Shown piece by piece: positions 7,444 through 14,959 of a stretch of 33,910 nucleotides of DNA. The DNA lies in assembly GCA_021802645.1 (NCBI GenBank), contig JAJZRO010000022.1:1-33910 (forward strand), in the 5' to 3' direction. Numbering within the stretch: position 1 is the first letter of the stretch; each line of letters begins with the position of its first letter. Below the pieces are notes generated by a model that saw only the letters and a list, made by a program, of their open reading frames with translations, had not been told where the DNA came from and searched no databases. Origin of the DNA: Deltaproteobacteria bacterium (GTDB lineage: Bacteria > Desulfobacterota > Desulfobulbia > Desulfobulbales > Desulfurivibrionaceae). The translations under genes and the position numbers were made by a program.

Positions 7444-9699
7444 ATGAGTGAAGATCTCCGCAAACGACTGCTCAAGCTCGAAGAGCGCATCAACTACCTC
7501 GGCCAGATCAAGGAGGGCACCGATTGGGGTAACCTGCCTGGCCTGCGGGAGAAGTACGCCCGGCTGCGCGGTTCCTTCTACGACCTCTCCCACGAGGAAC
7601 TGCTCGGCGAGATCACCGAGTTCGAGGACTCGCTGCTCTTTCTCGAAACGCGCTGCCAGGAGACCCTCACCCCGATGGAGCGGGTGCGCATCGTCCGCAG
7701 CCCCTTACGTTTCTCGCTCAAGGACATCCTGGAGAACGTCTACGAGGACTACACCGAACTCGGTGGCGAGGAGGATGCCAACATCGACCCCGCCATCGTT
7801 GCCGCCCGCGCCAGCATCTCCCGCCGGGTGAAGAACAAGGTCATCAGCCAGCAGGTGATGGTCATCGGGCATGAGAAGGGGCACGGCGAGGAGTACCGCA
7901 ACGGCGGCAGCACCAAGCCGTGGGGCAACGAGAAGGCCCTGCGCTACATGCGGGTCGCCGAGACCGAGGGCATTCCCATCCACTTCTTCGTCTTTACCCC
8001 CGGCGCCTTCCCGGTCGAGGATTACCCCGGCGCCGCCCAGCAGATCGCCCGCAACCTTTACGTGATGGCCAAACTTCGGGTGCCGATGATCGCCATTACC
8101 TCCGAGGGCGGCTCCGGTGGCGCCGAAGCGGTGGGAATGGGCGATATCCGTTTGATGTTCTCCCATGGCTACTACTCGGTGATCTCGCCCGAAGGCGCGG
8201 CGGCCATCGAGGGCAAGATTCGCGAAGGGGAGAAGGTGCCCAAGGAACTCATCGAGGAGTGCGCGACGCGACTCCACATCACCGCCACGGAGAACCTCGC
8301 CCTCGGCACCATCGACCGCATCATCCAGGAACCGTTGTTGGGCGCCAAGCGCGACGATTTCGCCTTCTTCCGCGAGATCAAGGACGAGGTGATCCGGGCC
8401 ACCGATGAAGTGGTCTTGAAGACCAAGAGCCTGCGCGCCTTCCGCGCCTACGATTTGAAGGTGAAGAAGGCAGAAGAGAATTCGACCGAGGAACCGCACA
8501 TCGACATCACCTGGGAGCTTGACAACGACGAGGTCAAACGGTTGCTGGCGCTGCGCTCTCGCAAGTACCGGAGCATGGCGAAGCAGGGATACGCCGAGAA
8601 GGAGACGGCCTGCACCCTCTGGTGCCAGCGGGCCCGCAAGAATCTGGCCAAGCTCTACTATTCCTTCCGCTACGACGTCTTGAAGCCCCAGCACAAACAG
8701 GTTCGCAAGGTGATTCAGGATGTCTCCGGCGAGGGCTCCATGCTGATCAAGCAGGTCTCCGCCCCCTTCACCTCGGCTTACGATTTCATCGTCCGCAAGC
8801 CTAGCGCCCGGCCGACCCGGATCGGCGGCTATCTTGCCGGCGTCGAGGAGCGGGTGGAGTTCGGCGAGACCTATACCAGCCCCTTGGCCAACGAGGATCG
8901 CACCATCACCTGCCCCAATGCCGAAAAGATGGGCTGCCGCGACCTCTGGGTGCCAGACCTCTATGGCGAGTTCTGCGGGGTCTGCGAGAACTGCGGCCAC
9001 CATTTCCCGCTGGAGTATGAGTGGTACCTGCGCCATCTCTTCGACCCCGGTTCCATCCGCGAGTTCAACAGCGAGATCGCCGCGGGCAACCCCCTTGGGT
9101 TTCCGGGGCTCGGCAAGAAGGTCCAGGCCGCGGCGGCGAAGACCGGCCGCAAGAGCGCCATGGTCACCTTCGACGCCAAGGTGATGGGCGTCGACATCGT
9201 GGTGGCCATGCTCTACAGCGATTTCCGCAACGGCACCGTCGGCTCGGCCGAGGGCGAAAAGTTTGCCCGCGCCTGCGAGGCTGCCAAGCTCAAGCGGCGT
9301 CCGCTGCTCTCGTACGTGCATACCACCGGCGGCATCCGCATTCACGAAGGCACCCTCGGCGTGGTGCAGATGCCCAAGTGCACGCTGGCGGTGCGCGAGT
9401 ACATCGATTCCGGCGGTCTCTACATCGTGGTCTACGACAACAATTCTTATGCCGGGCCGGTGGCGAGCTTCCTCGGCTGTTCGCCCTACCAGTTCGCCAT
9501 CCGTTCGAGCCGCATCGGCTTTGCCGGCCCGCGGGTCATCCGGGAGACCACCGGTGAGGACATCGCTCCCGACTACCACAACGCCCGCAGCGCCTTGAAG
9601 CGCGGCCACATCCAGGGTATCTGGGACCGCCGCGAGTTCCGCCGCAACCTGCACCGATCGCTGATGACCATGGGCGGCGGCAATCTCTACTACCGTTAA
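7444..9699 (+). CDS. Fused carboxyltransferase, AccA-like then AccD-like (alpha-beta)
   Basis: A single 751-residue chain carrying both halves of a carboxyltransferase that moves the carboxyl group from biotin to an acyl-CoA, most likely acetyl-CoA. Residues about 1-330 resemble AccA: a helical N-terminus, LTPMERVRIVR, then WGNEKALRYMRVAE, SEGGSGGAEAVGMGD and YYSVISPEGAAAI. Residues about 455-740 resemble AccD: cysteines at 490, 498, 511, 514 and 517 form a variant zinc ribbon, followed by a crotonase-type core with IGFAGPRVIRETTGED. The AccD ribbon is normally C-x2-C-x15-C-x2-C, so the spacing here is unusual. Bacterial CT is usually two separate proteins, and single-chain acyl-CoA CTs usually have the order beta then alpha. 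It starts 18 bases after the biotin carboxylase stop. Confidence 0.88.
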   Translation: MSEDLRKRLLKLEERINYLGQIKEGTDWGNLPGLREKYARLRGSFYDLSHEELLGEITEFEDSLLFLETRCQETLTPMERVRIVRSPLRFSLKDILENVYEDYTELGGEEDANIDPAIVAARASISRRVKNKVISQQVMVIGHEKGHGEEYRNGGSTKPWGNEKALRYMRVAETEGIPIHFFVFTPGAFPVEDYPGAAQQIARNLYVMAKLRVPMIAITSEGGSGGAEAVGMGDIRLMFSHGYYSVISPEGAAAIEGKIREGEKVPKELIEECATRLHITATENLALGTIDRIIQEPLLGAKRDDFAFFREIKDEVIRATDEVVLKTKSLRAFRAYDLKVKKAEENSTEEPHIDITWELDNDEVKRLLALRSRKYRSMAKQGYAEKETACTLWCQRARKNLAKLYYSFRYDVLKPQHKQVRKVIQDVSGEGSMLIKQVSAPFTSAYDFIVRKPSARPTRIGGYLAGVEERVEFGETYTSPLANEDRTITCPNAEKMGCRDLWVPDLYGEFCGVCENCGHHFPLEYEWYLRHLFDPGSIREFNSEIAAGNPLGFPGLGKKVQAAAAKTGRKSAMVTFDAKVMGVDIVVAMLYSDFRNGTVGSAEGEKFARACEAAKLKRRPLLSYVHTTGGIRIHEGTLGVVQMPKCTLAVREYIDSGGLYIVVYDNNSYAGPVASFLGCSPYQFAIRSSRIGFAGPRVIRETTGEDIAPDYHNARSALKRGHIQGIWDRREFRRNLHRSLMTMGGGNLYYR

Positions 9700-9715
9700 G
9701 CGCGAGGCCGAGCCG

Positions 9716-10366
9716 ATGATGGAGCCGGATATCGATTTTGATGCGGTCTTGAGCCAGTACCGTTCCGATCCGTACGATTACGTGGATGTCTGCACCTTGC
9801 ACACCGGCCGCCTCCGCTTCAAGGTGCGGAACGGCGCCAAGGTCGAAGGGCCGACCGGCAAGTGGCATCACCTCGCCGGCACCCTGCTCTACGAACTGGA
9901 GCGGGAGCGCAACCCCAAGAAGATCACCTGCGTCACCAACGGCGAGATCGCCGAGCTGCGGGACGAACTGGAGGGGGAGTTCGTCGAGGCGGGCGAGAAG
10001 GTCATGACCATCAAGCATCCGCTCAAGAAGCGGGAGATCATCGAGTCGATCCTGCGTCGGGTGCTCACCCCCTTCGTGGCGCCGGAAAAGGCCAAGTACT
10101 TCTTCTCTCTCGACTTGCAGGCCAAGATCGACAAGTACGGCCAGCGCGAGGTGGCGATCCGCCCCGGCGACGAGATTCTCACCATGAGCCTGATGAAGCG
10201 CGACACCCCGGTCTACTACCAGGGCGATCCGGGCATCATCCACTCGGTCTATTTCAAGCCCGGCGTGAGCGTCGAACAGGGCGAGCCCTTGATCGGCATC
10301 TGCCCCGAGGAGAAGCTCGCCTACATCCAGAAGATCATCACCCGCGTTAAGGCGGAGTGGGAATAA
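9716..10366 (+). CDS. Candidate biotin carrier protein of the carboxylase, non-canonical
   Basis: 216 residues. No close named family is recognised, but two stretches look like biotinyl/lipoyl half-folds. Residues 75-100 contain GEFVEAGEKVMTIKH. Residues 153-195 contain EILTMSLMKR, then GDPGIIHSVYFKPGVSVEQG and EPLIGI. The second stretch lines up with the part of BCCP around the modified lysine (EAMKM...GTV..I.V..GQ.V....PL..I), which makes K161 in SLMKR the best candidate for biotinylation; the normal EAMKM is absent. Its place between the carboxyltransferase and a biotin ligase gene supports a carrier role. It could instead be a structural subunit with the true BCCP elsewhere. Two adjacent ATG codons (9716, 9719) follow a GAGG. 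Confidence 0.68.
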   Translation: MMEPDIDFDAVLSQYRSDPYDYVDVCTLHTGRLRFKVRNGAKVEGPTGKWHHLAGTLLYELERERNPKKITCVTNGEIAELRDELEGEFVEAGEKVMTIKHPLKKREIIESILRRVLTPFVAPEKAKYFFSLDLQAKIDKYGQREVAIRPGDEILTMSLMKRDTPVYYQGDPGIIHSVYFKPGVSVEQGEPLIGICPEEKLAYIQKIITRVKAEWE

Positions 10367-10370
10367 GTCC

Positions 10371-11273
10371 ATGAACCCCGCCCAGCTGCGCCCCCTCTTC
10401 GAGGCCGAGGCGGCAGGGCGGGTTCCTTCCTTTTCCCCAGAGATTGCCTCCCGCATCATCCGCTACGGCAGCGTGGTCGGCAGCCGGATCGAGCGTTTCG
10501 ACCGCCGCGGCCGCTGCATGGACCATGGCCGCGACCTCATCCGCCAGTACGAGGAGGAGGGCCGTTCCTTCCCCTCCGGCATGGTGCTCATGGCGACCGA
10601 ACTCACCGCCGGCAAGGGCCGCTTCGCTCGCTCTTGGCATGCCCCCGAAGGCGGCCTCTGGCTCACCCTCATGCTGGTCAACACCCTGCTGCCCGAACAT
10701 GCCCGGTTCCTGTCGCTGGCCGTGGGCGTGGCCTGCTGCGAGGCAGCGCGCCACTTTGGCGTCGATGCCCACCTCAAGTGGGTGAACGACGTGCAGGTGG
10801 ACAACCGCAAGCTCTCCGGGGTGCTCATCGAAACCGAGCGCGGCCCGCGTTTCGGCGAGGAGTATCTCCTCATCGGCATCGGCCTCAACGTGAACAACGA
10901 GGCCTTCCCGCCGGAATTGCGCGACACCGCAATCTCGCTACGGCAACTCCTGGGGCGGAAACTCGATCTGGACGAGGTGGCCGGCCAATTGCTGGCCAAG
11001 CTCGCCTGGAACCTCGGCCTCTTGCACTATGCCGAGGCCGAGGCCCTGCACGCCGTCGGGGAGATGGCGGCGCCCCATCCCATTTTGGCCCGCTGGCTGG
11101 AATTGAGCGACACCGTCGGCCGCCGGGTTCTCTTTGGCTTCGACGTGCAGCAGGCCCCACAGTATGAGGCGGTGGTCGAAGGGCTCGATCCGGCCGGCGG
11201 CCTGATCCTCCGATTGTGCGAAGACCACACCACCGTGGTCGAGCACGCCGGCGAGATTCTCTACCTCGACTGA
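10371..11273 (+). CDS. Biotin-[acetyl-CoA-carboxylase] ligase (BirA catalytic type)
   Basis: 300 residues. The enzyme activates biotin as biotinyl-AMP and attaches it to the carrier lysine. The ligase core is seen in ELTAGKGRFARSWHAPEGG (the family's TAGRGR...W motif) and LKWVNDVQVDNRKLSGVLIE (KWPND and the RK-GIL lysine), followed by GIGLNVNN. A C-terminal SH3-like region reaches the end (VVEGLDPAGGLILRL, then EHAGEILYLD). There is no N-terminal helix-turn-helix, so it should not act as the biotin repressor. The N-terminal ~75 residues are unlike typical ligases and may fit a divergent carrier. It begins 4 bases after the carrier gene stop, so the two are very likely co-translated. Confidence 0.9.
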   Translation: MNPAQLRPLFEAEAAGRVPSFSPEIASRIIRYGSVVGSRIERFDRRGRCMDHGRDLIRQYEEEGRSFPSGMVLMATELTAGKGRFARSWHAPEGGLWLTLMLVNTLLPEHARFLSLAVGVACCEAARHFGVDAHLKWVNDVQVDNRKLSGVLIETERGPRFGEEYLLIGIGLNVNNEAFPPELRDTAISLRQLLGRKLDLDEVAGQLLAKLAWNLGLLHYAEAEALHAVGEMAAPHPILARWLELSDTVGRRVLFGFDVQQAPQYEAVVEGLDPAGGLILRLCEDHTTVVEHAGEILYLD

Positions 11274-11365
11274 GCCATCCTCCCTGTCTCTTCCCCACCG
11301 GCTGGCGCATTGCCACCTGTCTCCGTTTTTCCGCGCTATCACAGCGTGGTGGCTGGAAAATTTCT

Positions 11366-11395
11366 TTGAATAGCCGTTCATTTTTTTGATAGCAT
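11366..11395 (+). promoter_or_regulatory. Sigma-70-like promoter of the first MCP gene
   Basis: TTGAAT (11366-11371), an 18-base spacer ending in a T7 run, and TAGCAT (11390-11395). The leader to the ATG at 11510 is about 108 bases. No FliA-type sequence was seen. Confidence 0.5.
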
Positions 11396-11509
11396 GAAGG
11401 TATCCGCACGTCCCGTGGAGGGGGCGGTCAGCGGGACTGGTGTGGGGCTCTTGATTGTGTTCATGCGCAGGGATGCCGGCGATTCCTGTCACAACGCGGA
11501 GAGGTTCCT

Positions 11510-14500
11510 ATGCTATTGCAGAATCTGAACATCGGTAAAAGGCTGAATGTGGGCTTTGGCGTGGTGCTGGCCTTGCTGGCGCTGGTGGTGGCCATCGCCT
11601 TCGTGAACGTGAACCGGCTGGACGACCTCATCATGACCACCGTTCACGACAAGTTCCAGAAGGTCGAGTTGCTGGCCGGTGTCCACGAGGAGACCAATAT
11701 CGTGGCGCGTGCCCTGCGCAACATGGTCATTCAGCCGGACCCCGAGACCATCCGCAAGGAAAACGCCCGCATCGCCGAGGCTGAAGAGAAGATCGCCAGG
11801 GATCTGGAGCAGCTCCAGACCGTGGTCCGGTCCCAGGAGGGCATGCGCCACCTGACCGCAGTGACCGAAGCCCGCAAGAGTTACCTGGACCGGGTGGCAA
11901 CCCTGCAAGAGATGATTCGCCAGGGTCGTGCCAAAGAGGCTTCGGCTGAGCTCTTTGGCAGGTTCCGCGAGGTGCAGACCGCCTACTTCAAGGCCCTGGA
12001 CGAGATGACGCACTACCAGGTCGGCGAGGTGGAGCGGGTCGGTCAGGATGCCGACCAGCTGGCCGGGAGCGCCAAGCTTCTCATCGTGGTGCTGGGATTC
12101 GCCGCCCTGCTGCTTGGTGGATGGCTTGCCTGGTATATCGCCCGCTCCATTACCCGTCCCATCGATGGCTGCGTGAAGGCAGCCAACGCCCTGGCTGCTG
12201 GCCAGACCGACCTGGACCTCGATACCAGCGCCAAGGATGAGACCGGCACTCTACAGACCGCCATGGTGAAGATGGCGGAGGCGATCAACGACATGATCGC
12301 CGATGTCTCCACGCTGGCGGGCGCAGCGGTGGCAGGCAAGCTTACGGCCCGGGCCGATGCGACCAAACATCAGGGCGATTTCAAGCGGATCGTTGAGGGG
12401 GTCAACAACATCATGGCGCGGCTGGTGGGGCTGCTCGACACCATGCCGGCGCCGGCCATGATCATCGACAACGATTTCACCGTGCAGTACATCAACGAAC
12501 TGGGGGCCAAGGCGGGCGGCAGGACGCCGGCCCAGCTCATCGGCTCCAAGTGCTACGATCACTTCAAGACCGCGGATTGCGGCACCGACAAGTGCGCCTG
12601 CGGCCGGGCGATGCGCGACGGACGGAACGCCAACAGCGAGACCGACGCCCATCCGGCGCCGGGGGTTGATCTGGACATCGCTTACAGCGGCACCCCGCTT
12701 CGCGACGAGCAGGGCCGTATCATCGGCGCTTTCGAGGTGGTGAGCGACCAGACCGCCGTCAAAAAGGCGGCCCGGCTGGCCGAAAAGGTGGCGGCCTACC
12801 AGAAGGCCGAGACGGAAAAGCTGGTCGCCTGCATCGCCAAACTGGCCCAGGGTGATACCCAGTGCACCGTGATCCCGGCAACCGGGGATGCCGATACCGC
12901 CGAGGTCCGGCAGGTCTTTGAGACCATTGCCGAATCCTTCGGCAGCTGTCTCAAGACGGTCAGCGCCCTGGTGGCCGATGTGAATCTGCTGGCCAAGGCA
13001 GCGGTGGAGGGGCGGCTCACGGCCCGGGCCGATGCCGCCAAGCATGAGGGCGATTTCAAGCGGATCGTTGAGGGGGTCAACAACATCATGGCGCGGCTGG
13101 TGGGGCTGCTCGACACCATGCCGGCGCCGGCCATGATCATCGACAACGATTTCACCGTGCAGTACATCAACGAACTGGGGGCCAAGGCGGGCGGCAGGAC
13201 GCCGGCCCAGCTCATCGGCTCCAAGTGCTACGATCACTTCAAGACCGCGGATTGCGGCACCGACAAGTGCGCCTGCGGCCGGGCGATGCGCGACGGACGG
13301 AACGCCAACAGCGAGACCGATGCCCATCCGGCGCCGGGGGTTGATCTGGACATCGCTTACAGCGGCACCCCGTTGCGCGACGAGCAGGGCCGTATCATCG
13401 GCGCTTTCGAGGTGGTGAGCGACCTCACCGCCATCAAGCAGGCCGGCCGGGTAGCGCAGAAGGTGGCGGATTACCAGAATGCCGAAACGCGCAAGTTGGT
13501 GGGCTGGCTCAATCTGCTGGCCCAGGGCGACACTGCCTTTACCATCGCCGCCGAGCGGGCGGATGCCGACACCGAGCCGGTGCAGCGGGTCTTCGAGGAG
13601 ATCGGCTCGGCGCTCAAAACCCTCACCGAGGCCCTCAACACCATCACCGCTGCGGCGAGCGAGATTGCCGGCGGCAATCTGCTGGTGGAACTGAACCAGC
13701 GCAGCGAGCAGGACGCCCTCATGCAGGCCCTGCAGGAGATGGTGCAGAAGCTCAAGGCGGTGATCCGCGATGCCCAGTCCGCGGCCGAGCACGTGGCGGC
13801 CGGCAGCGTCCAGCTTTCTTCCACCGCCCAGGGCATGTCCCAGGGCGCCACCGAGCAGGCAGCCAGCGCCGAGGAGGTCTCCGCCTCCATGGAGGAGATG
13901 AGCTCCAGCATCCGTCAGAACGCCGACAACGCCAACCAGACCGAGAAGATCGCCATGCAGTCGGCCAACGACGCCAGCGAGGGCGGCAAGGCGGTGGCCG
14001 AGACGGTGGGCGCCATGAAGGAGATCGCCACCAAGATCAACATCATCGAGGAGATCGCGCGGCAGACCAACCTGCTGGCGCTCAATGCCGCCATCGAGGC
14101 GGCCCGGGCCGGCGAGCACGGCAAGGGTTTCGCGGTGGTGGCCTCCGAGGTGCGTAAGCTCGCGGAACGAAGCCAGTCCGCAGCCAACGAGATCAGCCGG
14201 CTTTCCACCCGCAGCGTCGCCATTGCCGATGCGGCGGGCGAGAAGCTGGGCAGAATGGTGCCGGACATCCAGAAGACCGCCACCCTGGTTCAGGAGATCA
14301 GCGCCTCCTGCCGGGAGCAGGACGCGGGTACCGAGCAGATCAGCAACGCCATCCAGCAGCTCGACCAGGTCATCCAGCAGAACGCTTCGGCAGCCGAGGA
14401 GATGGCCGCCACCGCCGAGGAGCTTTCCGGCCAGGCTGCCCAGTTGCAGGAGGCCATTGCCTACTTCCGCATGGAGGAAGGCTCGGGCCGCATCACCGCC

Positions 14501-14656
14501 GCCCTGCATGCGCCGGCAGGCAAACCGGCTCCCCGGCTGGCGGCGCCGCCAGCGCCCAAACCTTTGGCAAAACCGCCGCGGGCGGCGAAGGCGGGCGGCC
14601 ATGTTCTTGATCTGGGGGAGAAGGGGCACCTCGACGAGGAATTCGAGCGTTACTAG
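11510..14656 (+). CDS. Methyl-accepting chemotaxis protein with two near-identical Cys-rich PAS domains
   Basis: 1048-residue inner-membrane chemoreceptor. TM1 is at about 12-34 and TM2 at about 188-210, with a helical periplasmic sensor between them. HAMP-like segments follow, then two cytoplasmic PAS domains (residues about 289-414 and 514-639). Each PAS carries C-x8-C-x4-C-x-C (C348/357/362/364 and C573/582/587/589), which may bind a metal, heme or Fe-S cluster or act as a redox switch. The signalling hairpin is canonical ([40 protein letters not shown]). The C-terminal tail ends in EEFERY, fitting the CheR/CheB tether pattern of two aromatic residues separated by two. It has its own promoter and a strong terminator, so it is transcribed alone. 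GAGAGG lies upstream of the ATG. Confidence 0.95.
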   Translation: MLLQNLNIGKRLNVGFGVVLALLALVVAIAFVNVNRLDDLIMTTVHDKFQKVELLAGVHEETNIVARALRNMVIQPDPETIRKENARIAEAEEKIARDLEQLQTVVRSQEGMRHLTAVTEARKSYLDRVATLQEMIRQGRAKEASAELFGRFREVQTAYFKALDEMTHYQVGEVERVGQDADQLAGSAKLLIVVLGFAALLLGGWLAWYIARSITRPIDGCVKAANALAAGQTDLDLDTSAKDETGTLQTAMVKMAEAINDMIADVSTLAGAAVAGKLTARADATKHQGDFKRIVEGVNNIMARLVGLLDTMPAPAMIIDNDFTVQYINELGAKAGGRTPAQLIGSKCYDHFKTADCGTDKCACGRAMRDGRNANSETDAHPAPGVDLDIAYSGTPLRDEQGRIIGAFEVVSDQTAVKKAARLAEKVAAYQKAETEKLVACIAKLAQGDTQCTVIPATGDADTAEVRQVFETIAESFGSCLKTVSALVADVNLLAKAAVEGRLTARADAAKHEGDFKRIVEGVNNIMARLVGLLDTMPAPAMIIDNDFTVQYINELGAKAGGRTPAQLIGSKCYDHFKTADCGTDKCACGRAMRDGRNANSETDAHPAPGVDLDIAYSGTPLRDEQGRIIGAFEVVSDLTAIKQAGRVAQKVADYQNAETRKLVGWLNLLAQGDTAFTIAAERADADTEPVQRVFEEIGSALKTLTEALNTITAAASEIAGGNLLVELNQRSEQDALMQALQEMVQKLKAVIRDAQSAAEHVAAGSVQLSSTAQGMSQGATEQAASAEEVSASMEEMSSSIRQNADNANQTEKIAMQSANDASEGGKAVAETVGAMKEIATKINIIEEIARQTNLLALNAAIEAARAGEHGKGFAVVASEVRKLAERSQSAANEISRLSTRSVAIADAAGEKLGRMVPDIQKTATLVQEISASCREQDAGTEQISNAIQQLDQVIQQNASAAEEMAATAEELSGQAAQLQEAIAYFRMEEGSGRITAALHAPAGKPAPRLAAPPAPKPLAKPPRAAKAGGHVLDLGEKGHLDEEFERY
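12374..12749 (+). repeat. PAS-coding repeat, copy 1
   Basis: A 376-base segment repeated at 13049-13424 (offset 675 bases, 225 codons). I counted three mismatches, all synonymous, so the two PAS domains are identical at protein level here. The flanking linker sequences have diverged much more. Confidence 0.95.
13049..13424 (+). repeat. PAS-coding repeat, copy 2
   Basis: Second copy of the 376-base PAS segment, in the same frame and orientation as copy 1. The differences from copy 1 are GAT for GAC and TTG for CTT. Sequence just upstream (HAMP-like, [12 protein letters not shown] against [12 protein letters not shown]) is similar but not identical. Confidence 0.95.
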
Positions 14657-14681
14657 CCTCCTCCCGCGGATGAACAGGGGT

Positions 14682-14721
14682 CAGGGGCCGCTGCCTTATG
14701 GGGCTCGGCCCCTGTTTTTTT
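14682..14721 (+). terminator. Rho-independent terminator after the first MCP
   Basis: A perfect 9-base stem (CAGGGGCCG at 14682-14690, CGGCCCCTG at 14706-14714) with a 15-base loop, followed at once by seven T residues. Confidence 0.92.
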
Positions 14722-14747
14722 ACAGGCCGCATTTCCCGATTTGACGT

Positions 14748-14777
14748 TTGACTTCTTTTTTCCCACTCACCTATACT
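14748..14777 (+). promoter_or_regulatory. Promoter of the second MCP gene
   Basis: TTGACT (14748-14753), an 18-base pyrimidine-rich spacer containing a T run, and TATACT (14772-14777). The same layout and boxes appear before the third MCP gene. Confidence 0.68.
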
Positions 14778-14959
14778 TGGAATATCCGCCTAACATTTTC
14801 GGAAGATTCGGGGGAAAACTTCCGGCCGTTTCACGCAGTAGCTTGCCGGCGGGGGAGTCTTTCTTTGCGTTTGGTATTGGCTTGTTCTGGTTGCAAGCCA
14901 CATGGGGTGATGTCCGTAGAGGACTTGACTGAATGGTATCTTTGTCTGGAGAGACTGCT

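Larger units (their letters stand above)
14657..14959 (+). other. Intergenic region between MCP genes 1 and 2
   Basis: 303 bases. It contains the terminator at 14682-14721, the promoter at 14748-14777 and a leader of about 175 bases. No gene is supported in it. Confidence 0.7.

Noticed and set aside
5890-9654. Long minus-strand frames of 567 and 649 codons opposite the carboxylase genes
   Set aside because: They mirror well supported plus-strand genes in GC-rich DNA and contain no recognisable motif.
12374-13424. CRISPR or transposon explanation for the large direct repeat
   Set aside because: There are only two long copies, both in frame inside one gene and encoding PAS domains, with no spacer array or terminal inverted repeats.
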